DNA of 64,000 nt from Roseateles puraquae (GCF_002205845.1 NZ_NISI01000011.1:62001-126000), one strand, 5' to 3'. Positions 10,433 through 19,897 are shown, numbered from the stretch's first letter. Translations and numbers: made by a program. The notes: a model not told the origin generated them from the sequence alone.

Positions 10433-12103
10433 ATGACGACGACCCGCGCCCACCACAAGTTCTGGCCCGCCCGCGTGCCGCACGCCATCGAGCCGCCGGC
10501 CACCGGGCTGCATGACAACCTCGTCGTCAACGCGCGCCGCTTCCCGCACCGGGCGGCCCTCATCTTCCTGGGCCACACCATCACCTATGCCGAGCTTGCC
10601 GCTCAGGTGCAGCGTTTGGCGGGCTGGTTCGCGCAGCGTGGCATCCGCAAGGGCGACCGCGTGCTGGTGGACCTGCAGAACTGCCCGCAGCTCGTCATCT
10701 CGCACTACGCCCTGCTGAGCCTGGGCGTGGTGGTGGTGCCGGTGAACCCGATGTGCCGGGCGGCGGAGATCAAGCACCTCATTGACGACAGCGGCGCCGT
10801 CTTCGCCGTCACCAGCGTCGACCTCAGCGCCGAATGGTTGTCGGCGGGCATGGCCGCAGGCCGCCTGCTCATCACGCGCCTGGCCGAAGTGCTGCCCGGC
10901 GGTCGCACCGACGGCGCCGGCCTGCCCGCCGGCTGGGCCGACTGGCTCAACGCCGACCTCGCCCTGCCTGCCGGCGCCACGCCCTGGGTCGAGGCCATGG
11001 CCTGCACCACGCCGCCGCCCACCGTGGACGTGGGCGCTGACGACCTGGCGTTGCTGCCCTACACCAGCGGCACCACCGGCCACCCCAAGGGCTGCATGCA
11101 CAAGCATCGCAGCCTGCAGCACAACGTCTGGGCGGGCGGCTTCTGGAGCAATGCCAGCCACGAGGACGTGGTGCTCGGCGTGGTGCCCATGTTCCACATC
11201 ACCGGCATGGTCGTGGTGCTGCACGGCACGCTGGCCTGCGGCGCGGCCCTGGTGCTGATGCCGCGTTGGCAGCGCGAGTACGCCGCGCGCCTGATTGCCA
11301 CCCACCGCGTGACCCGCTGGACCAACATCCCCACCATGGTCATCGACCTGCTGGCCAGCCCCGAGGTCGAGAGCTTCGACCTCAGCAGCATGGTCTCCAT
11401 CGGCGGCGGTGGCGCCGCCATGCCGCAGGCGATTGCCGAGCGCCTGTGGAGCCGCTTCGGCCTGCGCTACATGGAGGGCTACGGCCTCACCGAGACCGCC
11501 GCCCCCAGCCACAGCAACCCGTACGACGCGCCCAAGCAGCAATGCCTGGGCGTGCCCTACCTGAGCTGCGATGCGCGCGTGGTCGACCCCGACACCCTGC
11601 GCGAGCTGCCCGTGGGCGAGAGCGGCGAGATCATCATCCACGGCCCCATGGTGTTCGACGGTTATTGGGGCCGGCCTGACGCCACGGCCGCGGCCTTCGT
11701 CGAGTTCGAGGGCAAGCGGTTCTTCCGCAGCGGCGACATCGGCTACGTGGATGCCGACGGCTATTTCTTCATGACCGACCGCCTGAAGCGCATGATCAAT
11801 GCGAGCGGCTTCAAGGTCTGGCCCAGCGAGGTCGAGAACCTCATGCACGCCCACCCGGGCATTGCGGAGGCTTGCATCATCTCCGCGCCCGATGCCTACC
11901 GCGGCGAGACCGTCAAGGCCGTGGTGGTGCGCCGCATCGGCCACGAGGGCCTGACCGAAGCCGAGCTGCGCGATTGGTGCCGCGCCCACATGGCCGCCTA
12001 CAAGGTGCCGGCGCTGGTGGAGTTCGTCGACACGCTGCCCAAGAGCGGCGCTGGCAAGGTGATGTGGCGCGCGCTGCAGGAGCGCGAGAAGGCCAACGGT
12101 TGA
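10433..12103 (+). CDS. acyl-CoA synthetase (AMP-forming), probably fatty-acyl
   Basis: 556 residues, ANL superfamily. Visible motifs are the P-loop Y-T-S-G-T-T-G-H-P-K-G near residue 207, the A5 motif G-Y-G-L-T-E-T-A near 349, and F-R-S-G-D-I-G-Y near 429. The hinge/A8 region K-R-M-I-N-A-S-G-F-K-V-W is near 453, and the C-terminal catalytic lysine lies in K-S-G-A-G-K-V. It adenylates a carboxylate and transfers it to CoA. Chain length is uncertain, with medium to long chain the best guess. It follows the EamA gene closely. Confidence 0.9.
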   Translation: MTTTRAHHKFWPARVPHAIEPPATGLHDNLVVNARRFPHRAALIFLGHTITYAELAAQVQRLAGWFAQRGIRKGDRVLVDLQNCPQLVISHYALLSLGVVVVPVNPMCRAAEIKHLIDDSGAVFAVTSVDLSAEWLSAGMAAGRLLITRLAEVLPGGRTDGAGLPAGWADWLNADLALPAGATPWVEAMACTTPPPTVDVGADDLALLPYTSGTTGHPKGCMHKHRSLQHNVWAGGFWSNASHEDVVLGVVPMFHITGMVVVLHGTLACGAALVLMPRWQREYAARLIATHRVTRWTNIPTMVIDLLASPEVESFDLSSMVSIGGGGAAMPQAIAERLWSRFGLRYMEGYGLTETAAPSHSNPYDAPKQQCLGVPYLSCDARVVDPDTLRELPVGESGEIIIHGPMVFDGYWGRPDATAAAFVEFEGKRFFRSGDIGYVDADGYFFMTDRLKRMINASGFKVWPSEVENLMHAHPGIAEACIISAPDAYRGETVKAVVVRRIGHEGLTEAELRDWCRAHMAAYKVPALVEFVDTLPKSGAGKVMWRALQEREKANG

Positions 12104-12125
12104 ATGCGTGAGCGCCGGGCGGCGT

Positions 12126-12821
12126 TCACCAGAACTCCCAGCGCCCCGTCGCGATGACCCACACGCCCAGCAGCGCGTTGGTCACCATGTGCGCGATGAC
12201 GGCCGTCCAGAGCTTGCCGGTGCGGCGGTAGAGCCACGCATAGGCCAGGCCGGCGATCACCGCGGCCAGCCACAGGGTGTGGGCCAGCGTGAAGATGAAG
12301 GTCGACACGACGATGGCCTTGAGGCCCACGGTCTGCGGGTCCACGCGCTCGAAGCCGGGGTGCTGCACCCAGCGCATCAGGAAGCTGCGCCAGAAGAGCT
12401 CTTCCATCACCGGCACCACCAGGGCCGCGCCCGCCAGGCGCAGCAGCACCAACGGCCAGATCAGGTGTCCGTCGGCATCCAGCGGCACGAAAGGCGCGGT
12501 GGCCGAGCCGAGCTGCATCCACGGTGCATCCAGCTGCACCCAGATCGCGAACACCGCGATGCCCACCGCCGCTGCCCAGCCGGCTTCACGGGCGTCGGGC
12601 AGGGTCTGCCGCACCAGTTCGCCATAGTCGCGCCAGTACCAGGCCAGCAGGCCGGCGACGATGACGGCCTGCGCGCCGTAGATCCAGCGTGCATCCAGCC
12701 CGAGGCCCGGCGGCAGATAGCCGCGCAGGGCCAGCAGGGCCATGAAGACCACGAACGGAACGCAGCGCGCGAGGGCCGCGGGGCTGAAGGCGGGCGGGGT
12801 GGCGGGGGTGTTGGCGGGCAT
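12126..12821 (-). CDS. CPBP intramembrane protease, PEP-CTERM-associated CAAX-related type
   Basis: 231 residues with about seven membrane spans. Motif 1 is M-E-E-L-F-W-R (two glutamates), motif 2 is F-I-F-T-L-A-H and motif 3 is A-H-M-V-T-N, so the residues of the CPBP/Abi glutamic protease active site are complete. The overall pattern, including W-P-L-V near the middle and a terminal G-R-W-E-F-W, matches my memory of the CAAX-protease-related family found in exosortase/PEP-CTERM genomes. The ATG at 12821 begins MPANTP; the longer frame runs into the trehalase gene. It is the last gene of the minus-strand trehalase group. Confidence 0.82.
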   Translation of the reverse strand: MPANTPATPPAFSPAALARCVPFVVFMALLALRGYLPPGLGLDARWIYGAQAVIVAGLLAWYWRDYGELVRQTLPDAREAGWAAAVGIAVFAIWVQLDAPWMQLGSATAPFVPLDADGHLIWPLVLLRLAGAALVVPVMEELFWRSFLMRWVQHPGFERVDPQTVGLKAIVVSTFIFTLAHTLWLAAVIAGLAYAWLYRRTGKLWTAVIAHMVTNALLGVWVIATGRWEFW

Positions 12822-12834
12822 GGCGCTCGGCAGC

Positions 12835-14340
12835 TTAGCCGCAAGCCGCCAGCAGGCCCTCCCGGAATGCCACGTAGACGCCGTTGGTCCAGCCAAAGCC
12901 ATCCTGCGTCTCGTACTCGCCGCCACCGCCGGGGCGGTCCTGTGTCACGTCGTACTTCTCCAGCAGCCGGCCGGTGTCCAGGTAGACGCGGTGCACGCTG
13001 GCACACCAGCGCTCGGCGATGTCGCGCGCCAGCGCCGTGTGGCCGTAGCGTGCCAGGCCTTGCGCACCCATCCACTGCAGCGGGGCCCAACCGTTGGGGG
13101 CATCCCATTGCTGGCCGGTGTGCAGCGGCGTGGTCAACAGGCCATTGGGGCCGAGCAGATGTTGCTGCACCTGAGCGGCCAGGGCATGGGCCTGCTCGGG
13201 GCGGGCCAGGCCCAGGTACAGCGGCACGAGGGCGGCCGCCGTCAGCGGCCGGGGCCGTTCGGGATGGCGCCAGTGCAGGTCGGCGAAATGGCCGGCGTCG
13301 CCGCGCCAGAAGCGGGTGTGCAGCAGGGCGCGGCGTGTGTCGGCCCGCTGCTTGAAGTCGCGTGCGAGCGTCGCGTCGCCCTGGCGCGCGGCGCCCTGCG
13401 CGATGGCGCCCTCCAGACCGGCCAGCAGCGCATTGAGGTCGACGGGGGCGATGGCCGTGGTCTCGATGGTGGCCATGTCGGTGGGGTCGGCACACCAGCG
13501 GCCGGAGAAGTCCCAGCCGCTCTCGGCGCCGGCCCGCAGGTCACGCCAGACCTCGGTCGGCACGCGGCCATGGGCCGCCTGCGATGTGAGCACGTCTTCG
13601 CGCCAGCTCTCCTCGCGCGGTGTGCAGCGCTCGTCCCAGTAGCGGTTCAGCAGCGCGCCGTCGGCCAGGCGCAGCACGCGGCGGTGGGCTTCGCCCGGGC
13701 CGACGCGGTCCTCGCCCGCCATCCAGAAAGCGTGCTCGATGCGCAGCGCTGGCAGATGCCGCGCGAAGCCTGCGGCCGGGTCATCGGCGTGCAGCAGCGC
13801 CACCATCTTGTAGAACAACGGCGGCTGCGAGCGGCTCAGCATGTAGCTGCGCGTGGCATTCGGGATGAAGCCGTAGGTGCCCAGCAAGTGAGCGAAGTTG
13901 GCGAGCAGCGCCTCGGCCAGGTCGCGCCGGCCGTCGATGAGCAGGCCCTGCATCGTGAAGTAGCTGTCCCAGTAGTAAAGCTCGCGAAAGCGACCGCCCG
14001 GCACGAGGTAGGGCTCGGGCAGTGGCAGCAGGCTGTCGCCAGGCAGCGCCGTGCGGTGTTCGCGCACCAGCAGCGGCCACAGGGCGCGGATGTGCTCGCG
14101 GATGCCGACGCGCGGCCCTGGCGGGGTGTCGCCATGGCCCGGCAGCGTGAAATGGGCGTGCAGAAAGTCGGCCAGGGAAAAGCCGGGCTCGCCCCGCTCG
14201 GCCTCATAGCGCGCGCGGATGGCGGCCGGTTCGCCGCGCGGGCGGGCGTCGACGAAGGTCTTGCCGTCATCGCACAGGCGGCCCATCTGCACGGCCACGA
14301 AGAGGTCGCCGTAAAGCTCGTAGGGGGTCGGGTCAGGCAT
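12835..14340 (-). CDS. treF: trehalase, glycoside hydrolase family 37 (cytoplasmic type)
   Basis: 501 residues, hydrolysing trehalose to two glucose. Both signatures are present: P-G-G-R-F-R-E-L-Y-Y-W-D-S-Y near residue 117 and Q-W-D-A-P-N-G-W-A-P near 416. The catalytic acid Asp is in E-S-G-W-D-F-S-G-R-W near 272 and the base Glu in E-K-Y-D-V near 460. The glycine-rich G-G-G-G-E-Y loop follows. No signal peptide is present, so it should act on imported trehalose in the cytoplasm. Its start overlaps the end of the MFS gene by 8 bases, which is strong operon evidence. Confidence 0.93.
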   Translation of the reverse strand: MPDPTPYELYGDLFVAVQMGRLCDDGKTFVDARPRGEPAAIRARYEAERGEPGFSLADFLHAHFTLPGHGDTPPGPRVGIREHIRALWPLLVREHRTALPGDSLLPLPEPYLVPGGRFRELYYWDSYFTMQGLLIDGRRDLAEALLANFAHLLGTYGFIPNATRSYMLSRSQPPLFYKMVALLHADDPAAGFARHLPALRIEHAFWMAGEDRVGPGEAHRRVLRLADGALLNRYWDERCTPREESWREDVLTSQAAHGRVPTEVWRDLRAGAESGWDFSGRWCADPTDMATIETTAIAPVDLNALLAGLEGAIAQGAARQGDATLARDFKQRADTRRALLHTRFWRGDAGHFADLHWRHPERPRPLTAAALVPLYLGLARPEQAHALAAQVQQHLLGPNGLLTTPLHTGQQWDAPNGWAPLQWMGAQGLARYGHTALARDIAERWCASVHRVYLDTGRLLEKYDVTQDRPGGGGEYETQDGFGWTNGVYVAFREGLLAACG

Positions 14341-15571
14341 GGCTCAGCCGGGCGCGCAGGCGGGTCAGGGCCACGGCAAGCGCGGCAGTAGGAATGAGAA
14401 GCAGGCCGAAGGCGGTCGCGCCGTCGAAGGCCGCGAACAGGCGGCCGGTGATGAAGCTGCCCAGCGTGCCGCCGAGCGCCGAGAACACGACGATCAGCCC
14501 CGTCATGGCGGCGTGCTGGCGCTGCGGCAGCGCACTCAGCATGGCCGAGTTGATGGCGGGGTAGATGGGTGCCAGCAGCAGGCCCGTCAGCGGCAGCAGG
14601 TAGGCCGCGGGCGGCGCATTGAGCCAGCCGGCGCCCGCCGGCAGCGGCGCGAGGCCACGCGTGAGAGGCAGCGTGGCCAGGATGAGCCCGGCAATGCCCA
14701 CCAGGCAGGTCATCACCACCGCGAACCAGCCCAGCCGGCCGATCACCGCCGCGCTCGCCAGCCGGCCGAGCGCCGTGGTGGCCGGCATGATGACCGCGAG
14801 GCCCACGCTCATCGCGGTGGGCAGGTGCAGCACCTGCTGGTTGAAGCTGGGCAGCCAGGTGGACAGACCCTGCTCGATGAGCACGTACAGGAAGGCCGAC
14901 AGCAGGAACACCACCACAAGGCCGAGTCGCAGCAGTGGCGCCATCGCGAGCAGGTCTTCACGCAGCGTCGTGCCGGGCGACTGGATCGGCCCTTCGTCCA
15001 GTGGGCTCAGCAGCAACAGCACGAAGGCGGCCGCGGCGAGGCCGGCGAGCGACGGGTAGACGCCCAGCCAGCCCGTGCCGGGGCTGTGCGACGCCTGGCT
15101 GAACAGCAGGAAGCCGCCCAGCACGCCGACCATGAACAGGCCTTCGAGCAGGTTCGTGAAGCGCGCATGGCCCGCGCGGTCGTGCGTGACGAGGCCGATC
15201 ATGGAATAGGCGCTCACCTTCACCAGCGCAAACCCGGCGCCGACGGTCGCGAACAGCAGCTTGATGGCCCAGAAGGCCTGCAGCGATGGCATGGCCAGGC
15301 AGGCGGCACCGATGGCGGCCAGCGCGAGCAGCATGGATCGCTTCAGGCCGAGGCGGGGCAGCAGGGAGGCCACGAGGAAGGACGTGATCGCGATCGGCAG
15401 GTCTTTCCAGGCGTCGAGCAGCGCGGCTTGTTCGCGAGGGACGCCGAGGGTCTCGACCACCAGCAGGTTCACGGCGCCGACGCTGTTGAGCAGGGCGCCG
15501 AAGAGCATGTAGGTGAGGGTGATGGCGGCCTTGATGGGCAAGGTGCCTACGGGATGTTTGGCCGCGGTCAT
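14333..15571 (-). CDS. MFS transporter, probable trehalose/disaccharide permease
   Basis: 412 residues with about 12 hydrophobic spans and no extra domain. The order TonB receptor, MFS, trehalase implies that this protein moves trehalose, or a related glucoside, across the inner membrane. That substrate is inferred from neighbours, not from a sequence signature. It overlaps the trehalase gene by 8 bases. Upstream, the 568-bp palindromic element separates it from the receptor gene. No operator like the one before the receptor is seen directly upstream, so expression may need readthrough across the element. Confidence 0.85.
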   Translation of the reverse strand: MTAAKHPVGTLPIKAAITLTYMLFGALLNSVGAVNLLVVETLGVPREQAALLDAWKDLPIAITSFLVASLLPRLGLKRSMLLALAAIGAACLAMPSLQAFWAIKLLFATVGAGFALVKVSAYSMIGLVTHDRAGHARFTNLLEGLFMVGVLGGFLLFSQASHSPGTGWLGVYPSLAGLAAAAFVLLLLSPLDEGPIQSPGTTLREDLLAMAPLLRLGLVVVFLLSAFLYVLIEQGLSTWLPSFNQQVLHLPTAMSVGLAVIMPATTALGRLASAAVIGRLGWFAVVMTCLVGIAGLILATLPLTRGLAPLPAGAGWLNAPPAAYLLPLTGLLLAPIYPAINSAMLSALPQRQHAAMTGLIVVFSALGGTLGSFITGRLFAAFDGATAFGLLLIPTAALAVALTRLRARLSHA

Positions 15572-15597
15572 GTGACTTTGTTGGTTGCTGTGGCCAC

Positions 15598-16165
15598 GAG
15601 CCTTTCGACTCGGTGCACCGTGCCGGGAGTTCGCCCCGGCGGGCGAGTAACTTTCTTCTGTCGCGCCAGAAGAAAGTCACCAAAGAAGAGGCGCTGAACC
15701 GCACACCAGCGGGCTGAGGCGTGAAGCTCACGCGCGAAAACAGCCGCTCGCCCATTGCTCAGAAGCGACCCGCTCCGCTCTCGCCTCCCACCTTGCACGA
15801 GCGGCAGCACCCGCACCTTCACCACGTTCAACGCCGGCTGCACGCCGGGCTCACCAGTGAATGCACCAAGCGCCACGACGCGCCGTCGACGGCGCTTGAC
15901 TTCAACTCGTGAGTTCGGCGTGCAGCCGACGTTGACCGCACAAGCGGTGGATGACTCGGTCTCCGGACAGGGACAGCAACGAGAGCGCAGCGGCTCGCCT
16001 CGGCTAAGGACACGAGCGGCTGTTTTCGCGCGATGTCGGTGGCCGGCCAGAGGCGACTTGCGGTTCAGCGCCTCTCTTTTGGTGACTTTTCTCTGGCGCA
16101 GCAGAGAAAAATTACTCGCCCGCCGGGGCGAATTCCCGGCACGGTGCGTCGAGTGGCAAAGGCTC
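15598..16165. repeat. 568-bp whole-length imperfect palindrome, copy 1
   Basis: The outer ~100 bases form a terminal inverted repeat. The left end runs from GAGCCTTTC through GCACCGTGCCGGGA and TTCGCCCCGGCGGGCGAGTAA to GAGGCGCTGAACCGC; the right end is its reverse complement with a few changes. Inside, further arms pair (GCGCGAAAACAGCCGCTCG left, its complement right). An inner arm GGCTGCACGCCG pairs across the centre. The exact palindrome GCGCCGTCGACGGCGC lies at 15880-15895, within about 6 bases of the midpoint. A second copy of equal length is at 61778-62345. No credible protein is encoded, so a non-autonomous mobile element or structured RNA is more likely. Confidence 0.85.
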
Positions 16166-16220
16166 TGCGCAAAGGCAATCAACGCATCACCCCCCGACAA
16201 CGGCCACCCCGCGCCGGGGC

Positions 16221-18740
16221 TCAGAACTGGAACCCAACCGACAGTTCATAAGCGCGCCCAAACAACGGCCTTGCCAAGAACACCCCATCCTGCCCCACCC
16301 CCTGCCCCGGCACCCGGAAGTTCCCCTCCGTCAGTCCGATCTTGTTGGTCAGGTTGGTGCCGGTGAGCCGCAGCTCCAGCCCGTTGTCCATCGCGAACAC
16401 CGCGCCCGCGTCGATCGTGCGGTAGGCCGGCAGCTTCAGAGTGTTGGTCTGGTCGGCAAACCGCTCGCCGACATGGCTGAACGTCGCGAAGGTGCGCAGC
16501 TGGCCGTAACCCGTCTGCGTCTGCCAGCTCGGCGTGAGGCGGGCCTGGAACTTCGGCGCGCGCTCCACGCGGTTGCCGGTGTATTGCTGGAAGTCGCGGT
16601 ACTTGGCGTCCTGGAAGTTGCCGGTCGCGGTGAGCTCGAAGCCCTTGAGCCAGTCGCCCGGCCGCAGCGCCAGCTCGAACTCCAGGCCGGTCGCGCGGCT
16701 GTTCGGGCGCAGCACCACGTTGCCAGCGTTGGTGAACTGCTGGGTCTGGGAGTTGGTGAGGCGGTTCTGGTAGGCCGTCAGGAAGGCGCTGTAGAGCTTG
16801 GTCGCGGTCTTCAGGCCGATCTCGAACTGGGTGATGTCTTCCACCGAGTCGCGGCTCTCGTTGGCGCCGCGGCCGCGCAGCACGTCGAAGTCGGGCAGGC
16901 GGTGGCCCTTGTTCATGCGCACGAAGGCGCTGAACTCGCGGCTGAAGGCGTAATTCGCGCCGCCGGTGAAGGACGTGCGGCTGAGCTTGCTGTCGATCAG
17001 CGTGTTGGTGCCGTTGAAGTAGGCCAGGTTGTTGTTGTAGAGCGTGGTGGGGTCAGCGTCGAGGTCGCCATTGCTGACGTTGGCGATGGTGCCGGTGATG
17101 CGCTGCGTCTCGCGGCGGGCGCCGAGGTCCACGCGCAGTTCCTTGCTCAGCTGCCACTCGTCGGCCACGAAGAAGGCGTGTGTGTTGCCGCTGTAGCTCG
17201 CGTCGAGGTTGAAGGAGAAGGGCGGCGTGACGTAGCCGTTGCGCGAGGCGCGCACGCCGTTGTCGAGTTGCACGTCGATGAGGCGGGCGTGCGACTGCAC
17301 CGTCATCAACTGCGCCTGGCCCAGCGTCCAGACGTCGTGCGAGCTGTAGCCGGCCAGGTACAGGCCCAGCGTCAGGTTGTTGCCCGGGGCGATCTCGCGG
17401 GACAGCCGTGTCTCGTTGCTGGTGGAGCGCAGCGCCTTGTCCACCACCCACATGCCGTTGACGATGACCGGCGTGCTGCCGGTCACTGCACCGCCGCCGT
17501 TGGCGAAGGTGGCCGTGCCGGTGGTGGCCACCTTGCCGGCAGCGGCGACGACTGCCGCGTCGCCATTGGCGGCCGTGACCTGCTGGGTGATGTAGCTGGA
17601 CAGGGTCTGCGGGTTGGCGCCGGAGAAGAGGGCGTAGGTCGGCACGTCGCCCGTGGTGTGGCTGAGCTTGTTGGTCAGCGTCCAGTCGCCCACCTTGGTG
17701 TCGAGGTTGGCGCCGTAGGTTTGCACATCGGCGCCGCGGCCGTCGGCGAGGTCCTTGGTGACGGTGGTGCGCTGGATTTCGGGCTTGCCATTGGGAAGCA
17801 GCCGGCCCGTGGCGCGGCCGGTCTCGAGCACGATGTTGCGCAGCTCGTTGCCGTAGAAGTAGTCCTTGCTGGCATTGAAGCCGGGGTAGCTCGACACGCT
17901 CTTGCCGTCGGCCCCGCCCACCACCGGGATGGCGGTGAAGAAGGCATTGCGGTCATGCAGCGCGCGGGCATAGAGCTGCAGGCTGCCGGCGTCGAGCTTG
18001 CGGCTGAGCACCACGCTGGCCTGGCCGCCGTCGTCGGCCGGGAACTGGGTGTCGCGCACGCCGTCGCTGCGGCGCCAGAAGCCGCCGACCATCACGTTCC
18101 ACTGGTCACTCAAGCGGCCCGCATAGACGCCGTCCAGGCGCTTGAGGTTGCCGGTGCCGGTGGTCAGGCGCAGGCTGGCCTCGGGGTTGCGGCCGTCCTT
18201 CTGGATGAAGTTGACGGTCACGCCAGGCTGGCCGCTGCCGAACACCGGGCTCGGGCCGCCGCGCAGCACCTCCATGCGCTCGATGGTGTCGTCCAGGCGG
18301 AAGAGCTGCGAGTGCTCGAAGAAGGAGAGCGTGGGCAGGTGGTAGAGCGGTGCGCCGTTGAGCTGGAAGGTCGAGTAGGGGCCGTCGCCCGGGGTCGGGA
18401 AGCCGCGCACGCGAATGTTGGCGCCGGCCTGGCCGCCCGAGGTCTCGACGAACACGCCCGGCACGGTCTTCAGGATGTCGGCGGTGCTGGTGGGCGCGGC
18501 CTGCTTGATCTGTTCTTCGGTGGCCGTGGTGATGGAGAAGCCGGCCTCCAGCTTGCGCACGCCCTCGCGGCGTGCGGTGCCGGTCACGACGACGGCGTCG
18601 AGTTCCTTCATCTCGGGCGACTTGTCGGCCGGCTTGGCGGCCTCCTGCGCGAAGGCGGCGCCGCACAGGCTGGCGGCGGCCAGGGCGATGAGTTGGGGGC
18701 GCAGGCGACGAACGCCGGCGCGCGGCTGGGCATGGGTCAT
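16221..18740 (-). CDS. TonB-dependent receptor, probable trehalose/oligosaccharide uptake
   Basis: 839 residues: signal peptide to A-F-A-Q (about 31), a TonB-box-like segment L-D-A-V-V-V-T-G, a plug domain (near 75-190 with R-V-R-G-F, M-E-V-L-R-G-G and G-V-T-V-N-F) and a beta barrel ending in F-Q-F. The C-terminal Phe is the usual outer-membrane insertion signal. Plug wording resembles siderophore-receptor types, but the neighbouring MFS and trehalase genes and the LacI-style operators upstream point to carbohydrate import. Both readings remain open. The start at 18740 gives a complete signal peptide. Confidence 0.9.
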   Translation of the reverse strand: MTHAQPRAGVRRLRPQLIALAAASLCGAAFAQEAAKPADKSPEMKELDAVVVTGTARREGVRKLEAGFSITTATEEQIKQAAPTSTADILKTVPGVFVETSGGQAGANIRVRGFPTPGDGPYSTFQLNGAPLYHLPTLSFFEHSQLFRLDDTIERMEVLRGGPSPVFGSGQPGVTVNFIQKDGRNPEASLRLTTGTGNLKRLDGVYAGRLSDQWNVMVGGFWRRSDGVRDTQFPADDGGQASVVLSRKLDAGSLQLYARALHDRNAFFTAIPVVGGADGKSVSSYPGFNASKDYFYGNELRNIVLETGRATGRLLPNGKPEIQRTTVTKDLADGRGADVQTYGANLDTKVGDWTLTNKLSHTTGDVPTYALFSGANPQTLSSYITQQVTAANGDAAVVAAAGKVATTGTATFANGGGAVTGSTPVIVNGMWVVDKALRSTSNETRLSREIAPGNNLTLGLYLAGYSSHDVWTLGQAQLMTVQSHARLIDVQLDNGVRASRNGYVTPPFSFNLDASYSGNTHAFFVADEWQLSKELRVDLGARRETQRITGTIANVSNGDLDADPTTLYNNNLAYFNGTNTLIDSKLSRTSFTGGANYAFSREFSAFVRMNKGHRLPDFDVLRGRGANESRDSVEDITQFEIGLKTATKLYSAFLTAYQNRLTNSQTQQFTNAGNVVLRPNSRATGLEFELALRPGDWLKGFELTATGNFQDAKYRDFQQYTGNRVERAPKFQARLTPSWQTQTGYGQLRTFATFSHVGERFADQTNTLKLPAYRTIDAGAVFAMDNGLELRLTGTNLTNKIGLTEGNFRVPGQGVGQDGVFLARPLFGRAYELSVGFQF

Positions 18741-18818
18741 GAGATGTCTCCGTTGTTATGGGTCCCGAAAGCCGGCGCGGCCGTCGCCACTTTCGATGAG
18801 CGGGACTTTGAGCGCAAA

Positions 18819-18884
18819 TGTTATCGATGTCATTTGGGTAAATACCAGTGTGGTGATGTGTTGACATCGATGACATCGATTGCG
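18819..18884. promoter_or_regulatory. two (possibly three) LacI-type operators before the TonB receptor gene
   Basis: TGTTATCGATGTCA at 18819-18832 and TGACATCGATGACA at 18862-18875 are near-palindromes centred on ATCGAT, 43 bp centre to centre, about four helical turns. A third, overlapping half-match (TGACATCGATTGCG) lies at 18871-18884. Even-length palindromes with central CG are typical for LacI-family repressors. They lie about 80-140 bp upstream of the receptor ATG on the minus strand and could bind a looping tetramer. They also lie upstream of the plus-strand gene at 18950. The matching regulator is not next door. Confidence 0.65.
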
Positions 18885-18949
18885 GTGCGCGCCGGCCCGC
18901 CCCACCGCGTCGTGAACCCATGATCGTGCCCACCCCCGACAATCCGCGC

Positions 18950-19711
18950 ATGAGCACGCAAGACCTGACCGACGCCGAGTTCGCCGAACTCGACGAACTC
19001 CTCGCCGCCACGCCGGAGCCCCTGCAGCCGCTGGACGCCTCCATGCTGGACGGCTACCTGTGCGGCGTCATCGTGCAGCCCCGCCTCATCGAGCTCGATG
19101 AGTGGCTGCCCAACATCTTCGATTACGACGGCGGCCTGCTGCCCGAGACGGTCGATGCCGCCTGGCTCGACAAGCTGACCGAGCTGGTCCAGCGCCGCCA
19201 CGCCGCGCTGAACCGCGGGTTGGTGGAAGACGGCTGGTTCGATCCCGTCATCCTCGATGTCGACGAGAACGAGACGCCCGAGCCCCTGCCCGAAGACGCG
19301 ACCGAGGAAGAGCGCACCGCGCGCGCCAGCTACGACGCGCTCGGCCCGATCTCCCGCGCGCTCATGCCCTGGGTCGCCGGCTTCCAGCATGCGGCGCTGT
19401 GCTTCCCCGAGCTGGCCGACATGCCCGACGACGCCATCGCCGCCGCGCTCGCGCGCCTGTACCGACACCTGCCCGCCGAGACGCCCGAGGAGAAGGAAGT
19501 CGTCGAGACCCTCAACCGCGAGCATCCGCTGAAGGACCTGGACGACGCCATCGAGGAGCTCGTCGTGACGGTGGCCGACCTGGCCGACCTGACCGAGGCC
19601 GAGCGCTACCGCGTCGAGACCATCCGCCGCGACACGCCCAAGGTTGGTCGCAACGACCCCTGCCCGTGCGGCTCGGGGCGCAAGTACAAGCAGTGCCACG
19701 GTAGTAATTGA
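18950..19711 (+). CDS. UPF0149/YecA family protein with C-terminal SEC-C zinc motif
   Basis: About 253 residues. The N-terminal domain starts [10 protein letters not shown] and has M-L-D-G-Y-L-C-G near residue 33, typical of UPF0149/YecA proteins. The C-terminus is a SEC-C metal-binding motif, [18 protein letters not shown], like the tail of SecA. YecA-type proteins bind metal and have been linked to ribosome or SecA association; its job here is not known. An in-frame ATG at 18920 would add ten residues of poor character, so 18950 is preferred. Confidence 0.85.
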   Translation: MSTQDLTDAEFAELDELLAATPEPLQPLDASMLDGYLCGVIVQPRLIELDEWLPNIFDYDGGLLPETVDAAWLDKLTELVQRRHAALNRGLVEDGWFDPVILDVDENETPEPLPEDATEEERTARASYDALGPISRALMPWVAGFQHAALCFPELADMPDDAIAAALARLYRHLPAETPEEKEVVETLNREHPLKDLDDAIEELVVTVADLADLTEAERYRVETIRRDTPKVGRNDPCPCGSGRKYKQCHGSN

Positions 19712-19793
19712 GACCACCCCCTACGCGCTGCGCGCGGGCTGGCACGGTTGGGTGCGTTGAGGATCTTGTGCAGATGAGACCACCCCCTACGCG
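19710..19793. repeat. short direct repeat GAGACCACCCCCTACGCG, two copies
   Basis: The 18-base sequence occurs at 19710-19727 and 19776-19793 in the 186-bp gap between the UPF0149 and metallophosphoesterase genes, 66 bases apart. Around each copy are GC-rich palindromic bits (GCGCGCG, CCTCAAGGGGG). It looks like a dispersed intergenic element of this genome rather than a promoter. Confidence 0.5.
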
Positions 19794-19897
19794 TTTGCGC
19801 GCGCCCTCAAGGGGGCGCTGCCGATGGCCCGGCAAAGCCGGTTCCATGGCAGCTGCTGGAGGAGGTCCGGCGCTGTGCGCGGACCGGGAGTGAGCTT

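Noticed and set aside
15568-16200. 210-residue minus-strand open frame within palindromic element copy 1
   Set aside because: It is made of the inverted-repeat sequence itself, and the corresponding regions of copy 2 are broken into short frames; composition is R/P/T-rich like a spurious frame.
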